Shown here: positions 6,697 to 13,738 of the stretch, in pieces
Numbering within the stretch: position 1 is the first letter of the stretch
Layout: each line of letters starts with the position of its first letter
Virus record (IMG/VR): IMGVR_UViG_3300010400_000046
Location: 1 to 27,844 of that record
DNA length: 27,844 nucleotides
Strand: one strand, 5' to 3'
Origin: a virus
Made by a program: the position numbers and the translations under genes
The notes under the pieces: model-generated
Seen by the model: only the letters and a program-made list of their open reading frames with translations
Told to the model about the DNA's origin: nothing
Databases searched by the model: none

Positions 6697-7040
6697 TTGC
6701 TTAGGCAATCATCGCATGAAGTATATGACCATCCGTTGATTTCTTTTAGCTTCCCCTTTTCTCCGCAATACTCACACGCTTCAGCGCTTCTTTTCTCGGC
6801 CAGCTTTATAAACTTAGACATTTCGCTCGTTTCCGTATCCATATAATATCTAAGCGTTCCATATTTCTCCTTTACTTGGGATGCCCGACATGAACAATCT
6901 GTTTTAAGGATTATATAATGAAGCTCAGCAGAAAGATCGTTGATTATATCAAACCAACCGTCCTCACATTCGAAAATAGGACAGAATTCGTAAAGGGGTT
7001 CGTATGTTTCAATTAGAAAGCGTGTATTTTTTTCATTCAC
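6693..7040 (-). CDS. conserved phage protein with C-terminal zinc-ribbon-like cysteines
   Basis: 115 residues. The central pattern GWFDIINDLSAEL, then KEKYGTLRYYMD, then CEYCGEKG and a final CDDC recalls a small family common in phages and plasmids; recognition is from memory. The four C-terminal cysteines in two CxxC pairs could bind zinc. Function unknown. Its stop shares TTAA with the terminase C-terminal gene. It is the second gene of a leftward cassette behind the 56-residue gene. Confidence 0.7.
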   Translation of the reverse strand: MNEKNTRFLIETYEPLYEFCPIFECEDGWFDIINDLSAELHYIILKTDCSCRASQVKEKYGTLRYYMDTETSEMSKFIKLAEKRSAEACEYCGEKGKLKEINGWSYTSCDDCLSN

Positions 7041-7067
7041 TAATCGCCTCGAAGTTTTTGGGAATCT

Positions 7068-7238
7068 TTATCCGGCAACTCTTGCCCTGACGTCTTGGAG
7101 CTCTTTAAGCTTTTGCTCAAGCTCCGCCACTCTTCTAAATACCCCACGTCTCACGGCTTCAGACATCTCTCGGGTTTTTTTTAGCTCGTTTAATACTAAT
7201 ATTAAGTCATTTTTTTCAAAAAGATCTAGTTGGATCAT
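7068..7238 (-). CDS. small conserved coiled-coil phage protein (56 aa)
   Basis: I start at the ATG beginning MIQLDLFEKND, which has a strong GGAGGT eight bases upstream; the frame continues upstream to 7361 but that extension lacks a ribosome site. The product matches, from memory, a widespread small phage protein: an acidic LDLFEKND start, then EMSEAVRRGVFRRVAELEQKL as a coiled coil. Role unknown. Nothing but its own leader separates it from the portal gene on the other strand. Confidence 0.65.
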   Translation of the reverse strand: MIQLDLFEKNDLILVLNELKKTREMSEAVRRGVFRRVAELEQKLKELQDVRARVAG

Positions 7239-7345
7239 TATTTTTACCTCCGTTTGCCGTTTACTTTGCCAGAAGCATTCTTTTTTTTGAAAAGAAAAGA
7301 GAAAAGGGGTACTGTAAAGAAAATATTTGATAACCAAAATAGCCG

Positions 7346-9355
7346 ATGACCCTATTTCCACAACTCACCGATGCGTATTATACAGACCAGGATAATTCAA
7401 TCCTTAAGCGTATGGACTACACCTATGCGAAAAACATTACCGTAAATCAGAGTTTTTGGTCTGAGGCCGATATCGATCATCGTTTCCACGCCGGCGATCA
7501 AACTCTTTGGAATGATATTTATGGCAACGTTCCGGCCTTTCGTCGTAGACAATTTAACTTCAATAGGATCCGCCGTGTCATCAACATGATTGACGGTTAT
7601 CAAAGGGATCATAGAAAGTCCACGATTTGCCAGCCTGTCGAATCTAGTGACGACCAGACCGCTGACCAGTTTACTAAACTTCTTTTTCATGCCAATCAAA
7701 CTGGCGATATTCTTCACACAATTTCAGATGCTTTTAAGGGCGCCCTCATTGGGGGAATGAACCTCATGAGCGTCTGGATGGATTACCGTAACGACCCCGT
7801 CAACGGCGATATAAAGGTTGACAATGTTGCCTACAACGGTTATTTGATTGATCCATACTTTAAAAAAATGGACTTGTCTGACTGCAATGACATCTGGACA
7901 AGGAAATATCTATCGCGTCAGCAGGTCATTAGCCTGCTCCCCGGTAGAGAAGATGAGATCAAGAACTTTAAGGGTTGGGGTAACCGAGATGGTAAGTTTC
8001 AATTTATGCCAGAAAGCTACAGCTATGGCATGCAAGACCTTCTTATCTACGATGAGTTCTGGTACATGGATTCGCGACGCCAGAAAATGCTTGTGGATAC
8101 TAAAACAGGCGAATCAATCGAATGGAAAGGAAACGAAGATGACCTCGCGGAATTTCTCCGCTTTTACCCCCAAATTGTTGTCATCGATAACGAAATCCCA
8201 TCGGTTAAGCTTGCAATCACTGTTCAAGGGAAGGTGATGTATCATGGCCCCAATCCTCTTGGCATCGATGAATATCCTTTTGTACCTGTGTGGGGCTATT
8301 ATGAGCCCCAAATCCCTTATTTTCCGTGGCGTGTCCAAGGCGTGGTTCGTGGGCTCCGTGATGCTCAGTATCTATATAATCGCCGAAAAGTTATCGAACT
8401 TGATATTCTAGAATCACAAGTAAACTCCGGCGTTATCTTTAAAGAGAATGCTTTAGTTAATCCAAAAGATGCCTTCCTTCAGGGCCAAGGCCGCAGTCTG
8501 GCGCTTAAAGCAGACGCCCAAATCACAGACGTTCAGCAGATTCCAGCCCCTCAAATCCCTCCTTCAATGATGCAGCTATCTGAGCTTTTAGGTAGAGAGA
8601 TCCAAGAAATTAGCGGTGTTAACGAGGAACTGCTAGGTTCTGCGATGGATGATAAAGCTGGTATTCTTTCAATGCTTCGTCAAGGCGCTGGTCTTACAAC
8701 ACTTAGAGGCCTGTTCGATAACCTAGATAGATCTCAGAAGCTTTTAGGTAATCTGTGTATCCGCCTGATGCAACAGAACTGGACTCCGGGCAAAGTGCAG
8801 AGAATTCTGCAAGAGGAACCTACCCAGCAATTCTACAATAGAGCTTTCGGTAAATACGATGCTGTTGTAGAGGATGGATTAAACACTTCAACTCAGAAGC
8901 AAATGCAGATGCAGCAGCTTCTACAAATGCGAGAGCTTGGGGTCCCAGTACCGACTAACTTGCTCATCGAGAATTCAACCCTTCAAAACAAAAAGGAACT
9001 CATTGATGCAATCGCTCAAGAAGAAGAGCAGCAGGCCCAAGCCGCTGAGCAACAACAACAAGTCCAGATCCAAGTCCTCCAAGCACAAATCAAGGACCTT
9101 GAGGCCAAAGCAATGGCAAACGAAGGTCTCGGCGTCGAAAGGGCAAGCCGTGTCCAAGAAAACCGTGCTCTTGCCGTGGAGCGTCTGGCGGAAGCTGAAA
9201 AAGACCGTGACCTCGGTGTTCTTGACCGTATTAAGGCTGCCAAAGAACTTAGTTCGATCGATCTGGATCATTTGGAGCGAGCATTAGCGATCATCGATTC
9301 TCTTAAGGGCAAAGATGAAGTAGAAGACAAGCAAGAAAAAGCAAAAACTGCTTAA
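7346..9355 (+). CDS. portal protein (P22-like)
   Basis: 669 residues, close to the P22-type portal length. Portal proteins form the dodecameric ring at one capsid vertex through which DNA enters and to which terminase docks. Supporting segments: an N-terminal Gln/Arg-rich region with INMIDGYQRDHRKS, then GALIGGMNLMSVWMDYR, KKMDLSDCNDIWTRKYLS and the GINEELLG-like ISGVNEELLGSAMDD preceding the clip/barrel region. The last 150 residues are a long Gln/Glu-rich coiled coil (EEEQQAQAAEQQQQ). It follows the large terminase, as expected. No strong Shine-Dalgarno before the ATG. Confidence 0.88.
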   Translation: MTLFPQLTDAYYTDQDNSILKRMDYTYAKNITVNQSFWSEADIDHRFHAGDQTLWNDIYGNVPAFRRRQFNFNRIRRVINMIDGYQRDHRKSTICQPVESSDDQTADQFTKLLFHANQTGDILHTISDAFKGALIGGMNLMSVWMDYRNDPVNGDIKVDNVAYNGYLIDPYFKKMDLSDCNDIWTRKYLSRQQVISLLPGREDEIKNFKGWGNRDGKFQFMPESYSYGMQDLLIYDEFWYMDSRRQKMLVDTKTGESIEWKGNEDDLAEFLRFYPQIVVIDNEIPSVKLAITVQGKVMYHGPNPLGIDEYPFVPVWGYYEPQIPYFPWRVQGVVRGLRDAQYLYNRRKVIELDILESQVNSGVIFKENALVNPKDAFLQGQGRSLALKADAQITDVQQIPAPQIPPSMMQLSELLGREIQEISGVNEELLGSAMDDKAGILSMLRQGAGLTTLRGLFDNLDRSQKLLGNLCIRLMQQNWTPGKVQRILQEEPTQQFYNRAFGKYDAVVEDGLNTSTQKQMQMQQLLQMRELGVPVPTNLLIENSTLQNKKELIDAIAQEEEQQAQAAEQQQQVQIQVLQAQIKDLEAKAMANEGLGVERASRVQENRALAVERLAEAEKDRDLGVLDRIKAAKELSSIDLDHLERALAIIDSLKGKDEVEDKQEKAKTA

Positions 9356-9363
9356 AATAAATT

Positions 9364-9391
9364 TTAACAATTTACACGATTCGTGTATTGT
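9364..9391 (+). promoter_or_regulatory. candidate promoter overlapping a palindromic operator
   Basis: TTAACA (9364-9369) and TATTGT (9386-9391) are spaced by 16 bases. Between them lies a 7-base perfect inverted repeat, TACACGA-T-TCGTGTA (9373-9387), with outer ACAA/TTGT arms that also match around a TT bulge. A repressor bound here would block the promoter; alternatively the RNA forms a hairpin. It sits in the only gap between the portal gene and the next operon. Confidence 0.4.
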
Positions 9392-9419
9392 AAGAAAAAA
9401 GCCTAAATAAGGAGACAAT

Positions 9420-9626
9420 ATGTCAAAGGCAAGAATTGAAGGACATGAAGAAGGAATCGGCAGAAGCGATTTCGCTGGCATGCCAAAAGATGTTTACATG
9501 GCTGAATATCCAAAATCTACTCGTTTAACAATGAACGAAGGGATCGACGATACAATGTCTGATATCGATAGCGTAGATAATAGAGCCGAAGGCAAAAGAC
9601 GCAGATATCTTTCTAACCAAAAATAA
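9420..9626 (+). CDS. small DFAxMP-motif virion-module protein (68 aa)
   Basis: 68 residues, Shine-Dalgarno AAGGAG. The chain has GRSDFAGMPKDVYM, then NEGIDDTMSDIDSVDNRAEG and a basic C-terminus. The same pattern (DFANMP, then Y, then DGI, then SDI) recurs in the next gene, so the two appear paralogous. Function is not recognised; its position just after the portal suggests a minor head protein. Confidence 0.6.
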   Translation: MSKARIEGHEEGIGRSDFAGMPKDVYMAEYPKSTRLTMNEGIDDTMSDIDSVDNRAEGKRRRYLSNQK

Positions 9627-9634
9627 GGCGAAAA

Positions 9635-9973
9635 ATGGCTAAAAAATACACTAAGTCTCTTGGCGATATGCTAAGTAAGAAAAATGGTGATAAATGCCCG
9701 GACCAGCTTGAGCTAAGAGGTGAAACCCTTAGAAAAAAAGGTCCTAACGCTAACTACAATTTTTCTGTTCAGCAAGAGCCGATCACTCGTATGGGTGACA
9801 AGGATTTTGCCAATATGCCAGATAGACCGATGTATTTAAGATTTGATAATCGCGATTCATATAGAGACGGGATTATCAATAGTTTTACTTGCGGGATTAC
9901 GGAAGTGTCTGACATTCATGAGAACGAGGCTACAGCGAGGTATACCGATGGTAATGCTACGGCCCGCGGGTAA
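9635..9973 (+). CDS. DFAxMP-motif protein (112 aa)
   Basis: 112 residues beginning with a Lys-rich segment (MAKKYTKSLGDMLSKKNGDK), then MGDKDFANMPDRPMYLRF, DGIINSFT and SDIHENEATARY, which parallel the preceding gene. It starts 8 bases after the previous stop. The final residues overlap another frame (9948-10082). Function unknown. Confidence 0.6.
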   Translation: MAKKYTKSLGDMLSKKNGDKCPDQLELRGETLRKKGPNANYNFSVQQEPITRMGDKDFANMPDRPMYLRFDNRDSYRDGIINSFTCGITEVSDIHENEATARYTDGNATARG

Positions 9974-10082
9974 AGCATATGAAATTGCAAAAAGGGTGTT
10001 AGGAAATAAAGGCGTTAAGGTTGCCAAACCTAAAGTAAAACAACCTGAAAAGCCAAATACTGGACCCTATCTATATCATTAG
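9948..10082 (+). CDS. small basic protein (44 aa) overlapping the preceding gene
   Basis: I start at the ATG at 9948, with GAGG seven to eight bases upstream; the frame is open further back to 9843 but that part only shadows the previous gene. The product MVMLRPAGKAYEIAKRVLG... is basic and Pro/Lys-rich at the end. The overlap with the preceding gene is 26 bases. It could instead be reached by frameshifting from the preceding gene. Confidence 0.45.
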   Translation: MVMLRPAGKAYEIAKRVLGNKGVKVAKPKVKQPEKPNTGPYLYH

Positions 10083-10088
10083 GAATTT

Positions 10089-10280
10089 ATGAAAGAAAAA
10101 AACAAAAAATATTCCAAAAAAGCTGAGAAAAAGATCAAACACGTGATGCACGAAATGGGCGAAGGGAAATTACATTCTGGTTCTAAAAAAGGACCTTTAG
10201 TCAAATCTAAAGAGCAAGCCCTGGCAATAGGTCTTAGTGAAGCAAGAAAAAAAGGTTTAAAAGTTCCAGGTAAAAAATAG
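10089..10280 (+). CDS. DUF6496-like small Lys-rich protein
   Basis: 63 residues, about a third Lys. The segment KIKHVMHEMGEGKLHSGS, then VKSKEQALAIGLSEARKKG matches my recollection of DUF6496 (conserved 'V..E...GkLkSG' and 'qAIAIaLSEA'). Shine-Dalgarno AGGA just before the ATG. Family function is not established; these proteins recur in phage head regions and in environmental bacteria. The next gene is the second HNH endonuclease. Confidence 0.7.
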   Translation: MKEKNKKYSKKAEKKIKHVMHEMGEGKLHSGSKKGPLVKSKEQALAIGLSEARKKGLKVPGKK

Positions 10281-10331
10281 GGGTTTTAATATCTCTTTTA
10301 GTTTATAATTCTTCAAATTTTGGAGGATAAT

Positions 10332-10838
10332 TTGGGCAAAAAGAGAAATGGTAAAATATTAAGCTGTAAGTCTTGTTCACAGGAATTTTATGTTCCTAAA
10401 TATAGAATTGAAACAGCAGTTTTTTGCAGCATGAAGTGCATGAACCACTTGCAGTATGAAAAATCGAATCATAAATGCACAAGATGCTTTAAAGAATTCC
10501 TCGATTCTCCCAGCAGGAAAGGACGCAGGCTTTTTTGTACCTTAGTATGTATGCACTCTTTTTTTTCAGAACGTAGTGCAAATGTAAAGGATCGTAGAAG
10601 AAACGCTATAGCGAAACTGAGGGCTGAAGGAAAAGTATCAAATAATGGTCCCGCTATAAGAAAGTGGGTTTTACTTTCCAAAATAAATGAATGCATGATA
10701 TGTGGTTATAATGAGCATATATGTTGTCTGGACATCCATCATATCGATAATGATCCAAATAACAATACTCTAGAAAATATAGGGATATTATGCGTGATGT
10801 GCCACCGAAAGGTGCATCGAAAACTTATAAAGTTATGA
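10332..10838 (+). CDS. HNH endonuclease with two N-terminal zinc ribbons
   Basis: 168 residues from a TTG at 10332 placed five bases after GGAGG (10322-10326); the frame also allows TTG at 10320. Two C4 ribbons come first: C12/C15/C32/C36 and C49/C52/C69/C73. The C-terminal HNH domain has C121/C124, the LDIHHIDNDPNNN segment with H136-H137, then C154/C157 and H158. It is a free-standing mobile (homing-type) endonuclease lying between small Lys-rich genes next to the portal. The ribbon/HNH order is reversed compared with the enzyme at 5844-6434. Confidence 0.88.
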   Translation: MGKKRNGKILSCKSCSQEFYVPKYRIETAVFCSMKCMNHLQYEKSNHKCTRCFKEFLDSPSRKGRRLFCTLVCMHSFFSERSANVKDRRRNAIAKLRAEGKVSNNGPAIRKWVLLSKINECMICGYNEHICCLDIHHIDNDPNNNTLENIGILCVMCHRKVHRKLIKL

Positions 10839-10848
10839 GGAAGAAATA

Positions 10849-10980
10849 ATGGCTCACAAGAAAAAAGCTCATCAATCTAAAAAAGTCATGGAGCATCTTA
10901 AAGGAGATATCAAGGGCTTTAAGAAAGAAATCAAAGAAGATAAAGAGCTGATTTCCTCGATGAAAAAGGGAAAGAAATAA
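10849..10980 (+). CDS. tiny Lys-rich protein (43 aa)
   Basis: 43 residues with more than a third Lys (MAHKKKAHQSKKVMEHLKG, KKEIKEDKELI). AGGAAG lies upstream of the ATG. Its stop overlaps the next ATG as TAATG. It resembles the next gene in composition and in a KEDK motif. Role unknown; a small basic protein of the packaging module. Confidence 0.5.
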   Translation: MAHKKKAHQSKKVMEHLKGDIKGFKKEIKEDKELISSMKKGKK

Positions 10981-11105
10981 TGGATAAGAAAATCAAATCT
11001 ATCAAGAAGACGATGGATACCAAGATGACCTCTTTAATTAAAGAAGACAAAAAGCACGACAAAGTCATCGACAAAGCAAAGAAAAAGATGAAAAAAGGCT
11101 GCTAA
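10980..11105 (+). CDS. tiny Lys-rich protein (41 aa)
   Basis: 41 residues, Lys-rich and helical, ending KKMKKGC. It is coupled to the preceding gene by TAATG, and the next ATG follows its stop with no gap. Function unknown. Confidence 0.5.
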   Translation: MDKKIKSIKKTMDTKMTSLIKEDKKHDKVIDKAKKKMKKGC

Positions 11106-11285
11106 ATGAAGCTAAAACATTTGTGTTTTATGGTAATTCCGGTAATTTTTTTTGGGTGCGGGGCATATCACTATATATCTCAGTCTCAAGAACATATTGA
11201 CACGAAAAAACTCCCACAAAATAAATCCGAAATGCAGCGAGAAATAGACAAAAGGTCGGAAAGTTTTAATGGACGCAAAAGATAA
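11106..11285 (+). CDS. small putative lipoprotein (59 aa)
   Basis: The ATG directly follows the previous stop. Residues 1-17 are a short basic start and a hydrophobic run (HLCFMVIPVIFFG) leading to a Cys at 18 in the context F-F-G-C-G, a weak lipobox. The mature part is hydrophilic (HIDTKKLPQNKSEMQREIDK). If lipidated it would sit in the host envelope, where superinfection exclusion or an outer-membrane spanin-like role are options; neither is shown. It overlaps the next gene by 17 bases. Confidence 0.5.
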   Translation: MKLKHLCFMVIPVIFFGCGAYHYISQSQEHIDTKKLPQNKSEMQREIDKRSESFNGRKR

Positions 11286-11775
11286 GAAATATACTTACGA
11301 TCGCTTTAACATGAAAGGCGCTCGAGTGGGCCAAGCTGTTCATGACATCTTGTCTTCCAAGCAAGAATCAACCACGGTCGAGGACATATTAGATGGGTAT
11401 TCGCAACAATTTCTCAAAGAATTCGAGGCCACGATCAATGCGAATGAGGCTAAATACAAAGGGCGCTTTCATATCTTTGTTCTCTCTAATAAAGAAATGT
11501 GGGCGACGAATGTTGTCCGCAATTGGTTCGTCGCTAGGGAGACAGCACCAGATGCCCTGGAGATGGTAGCGCAATATCCTAACCATGCCAAGATTCTGTA
11601 TGAGATTGATACAAATTCAAACGAGATTAAACTCAAATGGGCTCTCCCTGGCATACAAGATTGCATCAGTGTGCTCAAGAATACCGGGCTTTATGACCCT
11701 ACTCTCTGCCAGTGGATCTATGATTGTTTTATGGGTAAGTTAAAAGAGCCCGAGTTACCCCGGGCTAAGAATTAA
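11269..11775 (+). CDS. hypothetical protein of the portal operon (168 aa)
   Basis: 168 residues, soluble and helical, with segments DRFNMKGARVGQAVHDIL, FVARETAPDALEMVAQYP and LKWALPGIQDCISVLKN. No known motif. It starts in the end of the lipoprotein gene and is the last rightward gene before the leftward cassette 11772-12808, sharing TTAA as converging stops. Function unknown; possibly structural. Confidence 0.6.
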   Translation: MDAKDKKYTYDRFNMKGARVGQAVHDILSSKQESTTVEDILDGYSQQFLKEFEATINANEAKYKGRFHIFVLSNKEMWATNVVRNWFVARETAPDALEMVAQYPNHAKILYEIDTNSNEIKLKWALPGIQDCISVLKNTGLYDPTLCQWIYDCFMGKLKEPELPRAKN

Positions 11776-12104
11776 GGCCCCTTTTTAGATGGGGGCTTTG
11801 TATCAAGCATATGGTCTTGCTGCCAGGCCATCACTTCAATAATTTGATGAGTTTTTTGTTGTTCGCCAATTAGTGATATAAGATTGTCATTTAGAGCGCT
11901 CAAAAGCTCATTGCTTCTTTGCGACTGAATGATCATTCCTCTAAGCACTGCAAGTTCGTTGTGAATATTGGATAATGTATGATCCATATTCTCAAGAATC
12001 TCAGATTCAGCGACTTTACTGTAATACATATTTGGTCTTTCAATACTTGAAATATCGGCAAATGCGGCCGTCGATAAAAATAGTAAAGATAAAATAATCT
12101 TCAT
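11772..12104 (-). CDS. periplasmic coiled-coil protein with signal peptide
   Basis: 110 residues. Residues 1-16 (MKIILSLLFLSTAAFA) are a clear Sec signal peptide with A-F-A cleavage before DISSIE. The mature part is helical with heptad-like hydrophobics (ILENMDHTLSNIHNELAVL, LLSALNDNLISLIGEQQ) and a basic Pro-rich end. The Shine-Dalgarno AAGGAG overlaps the stop of the beta-barrel gene upstream, so the two are one operon. It may partner with the barrel in the envelope; that is inference. Confidence 0.7.
   Translation of the reverse strand: MKIILSLLFLSTAAFADISSIERPNMYYSKVAESEILENMDHTLSNIHNELAVLRGMIIQSQRSNELLSALNDNLISLIGEQQKTHQIIEVMAWQQDHMLDTKPPSKKGP
11774..11799. terminator. possible hairpin at convergent gene ends
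   Basis: AAGGCCCC (11774-11781) can pair with GGGGCTTT (11792-11799) over a 10-base loop, with one G-T pair. The T-tract after it is short in both directions, so termination is uncertain. It sits exactly where two operons converge. Confidence 0.35.
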
Positions 12105-12112
12105 ATTACTCC

Positions 12113-12808
12113 TTAAAACGAAAATGCAACAGCGGATTTAAATCCAAACTCTGTGTAGCATTTTTTAATTGTTCGAGCATAAAAACCACCCACTTCGATT
12201 TCTTTGCTAGATAAAGAAGGGAATCTGAATGCAACGGTTGCTTTTAAACCAGATGGAGAAAAGTAATTTTTACCCCAAAACTCATCTCCTCTATGTAGGA
12301 TGCAACTTGTTTCTAAGTCCTTAAAATATGAAATGGTTGTGTCAATATTAACATATTGTTTCACTTTATAAGTATAACCCAATCCGCCGTTGAAAGCAGA
12401 CCGGTAAATTTGAAATGTTTCGTCGTTTGTATCAGTTGAAAAATGCGACGTATTCGACATGCCAAGGACGGGATAAAGTACAGAGCTGTCTATGTTGTTA
12501 CCCATAGGAACTAAGTACTTTACACCCCAGTCTGCCGTAAAATAACTTTTATCTTTGTAGATCGAATACCCGATAAAAGAGTTGAAGTTCATCCCTTCGC
12601 TTCTGTAGTAGTTATACTCGAAGCCAGCGATGTATTTGGAATAAGTGTAACCGGTTTCCTTGTGCTTAAGCCATCGGAAGTTAGGATTGATTTCGTGATG
12701 ATGTAGAATGATGACGGGTTCTTTAATTTCGGGCAACTCAGCGTGTTCGACGGTTGCGAATGCTGTGGCTGCGCTGCCAAGCAAAAACATATAGGTAAGC
12801 TTCTTCAT
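12113..12808 (-). CDS. outer-membrane beta-barrel-like protein
   Basis: 231 residues from the ATG with AAGGAG upstream; the frame extends to 12889 but those 27 residues lack a ribosome site. Residues 1-18 (MKKLTYMFLLGSAATAFA) are a signal peptide. The rest is a series of alternating amphipathic strands (YIAGFEYNYYRSEGMNFNSF, FTADWGVKYLVPMG, GGLGYTYKVKQYVNID) and ends AVAFSF, with the terminal aromatic residue typical of BAM-inserted barrels. A phage could use it to change the host surface (receptor masking, exclusion). No named family recognised. Confidence 0.72.
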   Translation of the reverse strand: MKKLTYMFLLGSAATAFATVEHAELPEIKEPVIILHHHEINPNFRWLKHKETGYTYSKYIAGFEYNYYRSEGMNFNSFIGYSIYKDKSYFTADWGVKYLVPMGNNIDSSVLYPVLGMSNTSHFSTDTNDETFQIYRSAFNGGLGYTYKVKQYVNIDTTISYFKDLETSCILHRGDEFWGKNYFSPSGLKATVAFRFPSLSSKEIEVGGFYARTIKKCYTEFGFKSAVAFSF

Positions 12809-12882
12809 GTGTCTCTCCTTTATTTGAAGACAATCAAATATTAAACACATCCAATCAATTTGTGCACATACAAAAATATTTT

Positions 12883-12911
12883 TTGACACTATTGTTTGTC
12901 CATGCTATCAA
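12883..12911 (+). promoter_or_regulatory. promoter for the scaffold-capsid operon
   Basis: TTGACA (12883-12888) and TATCAA (12906-12911, four of six) with a 17-base spacer, about 90 bases before the scaffold start. It lies between the divergent beta-barrel gene and the scaffold gene and would give the capsid genes their own transcript. Confidence 0.5.
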
Positions 12912-12996
12912 GTAAATTATTTAGTTGTCTTCGTATGCGTCGTAAACGCGGCAATGAACTTATAGGCGTAAAGGGTATCGCCAACCCAAGGAAAGT

Positions 12997-13716
12997 ATGT
13001 CAGAAGAGGAAAATACGAACGTAGAGACCGAAGTGGTCGAGGAAGTCGTTCAACCAGAAGAGTCTACTGATTCGCAACAGCCAGAGCAAGAAACCCAGCA
13101 GCAGCGTCAAGCGCGAAACGACGCCGAATATAACTGGGCAGAGATGCGTAAGCAAATGCGACAAAAGGATTTAGAGATAGCAGAACTGCGTGATCAGTTC
13201 ACATCTATAACCAAAAAAGCAGCTCCTCAAGAAGAAGACGAGTTCGCCAAGCTGGCTGAGGACGATATCCTCACCGTCGCACAAGCCAAGAAACTTGCGA
13301 CAAAACTTGCTAGACAAACGGCAGAAACTGTCCTTCGAGAAAGAGATGCCTCCATGGTAGATGAGAGACTGCAAGCGAAGTTCTCAGATTTTAAATCCAC
13401 AGTTACTAGGGAAAATATTGAACTTTTAAACGAACTAAAGCCCGAAGTCGCTGAATCCTTAACTTTGCTGAAAGATGATCCGTATCGTCAGGCGAAGCTA
13501 GCCTATGAGTATATAAAAGCGTTTGTACCGCAGAAAGACGAAACTATGAACAAAGACAAGAAAAAAGCTGAAGTAAATAGTAAAAAGCCTCTCTCTGTGC
13601 AAGCTGTTGGAAAACAGAGCGCCATAGGCCAAGCGCACCAATTCGAAAATGGAATCACTCCTGAGCTAAAAGCTCAGCTCTGGAAAGAGATGCAGCAAAT
13701 TAGGAAAGGCGCATAG
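12997..13716 (+). CDS. putative scaffold protein
   Basis: 239 residues, highly charged, no predicted membrane part. An acidic Glu/Gln-rich N-terminus (EEENTNVETEVVEEVVQPEE) leads to long helices (WAEMRKQMRQKDLEIAELRDQ, AQAKKLATKLARQTAETVL) and a basic C-terminal helix (LKAQLWKEMQQIRKGA). This composition and the place immediately before the major capsid gene are typical of phage scaffolds, which guide procapsid assembly and then leave. AAGGA precedes the ATG. Confidence 0.75.
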   Translation: MSEEENTNVETEVVEEVVQPEESTDSQQPEQETQQQRQARNDAEYNWAEMRKQMRQKDLEIAELRDQFTSITKKAAPQEEDEFAKLAEDDILTVAQAKKLATKLARQTAETVLRERDASMVDERLQAKFSDFKSTVTRENIELLNELKPEVAESLTLLKDDPYRQAKLAYEYIKAFVPQKDETMNKDKKKAEVNSKKPLSVQAVGKQSAIGQAHQFENGITPELKAQLWKEMQQIRKGA

Positions 13717-13738
13717 GGCATAACAATAGGAAATTGCT

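Noticed and set aside
7239-7361. Upstream extension of the 56-residue leftward gene
   Set aside because: The extension has no ribosome site, while GGAGGT precedes the internal ATG.
8975-9271. Leftward frames opposite the end of the portal gene
   Set aside because: They are Leu/Arg/Ser-rich shadows of the Gln/Glu-rich coiled coil.
12809-12889. 27-residue N-terminal extension of the beta-barrel protein
   Set aside because: It would hide the signal peptide inside the chain; AAGGAG precedes the internal ATG.
12902-13024. 40-residue rightward frame between the promoter and the scaffold gene
   Set aside because: It starts inside the -10 region, overlaps the scaffold start and has no ribosome site.
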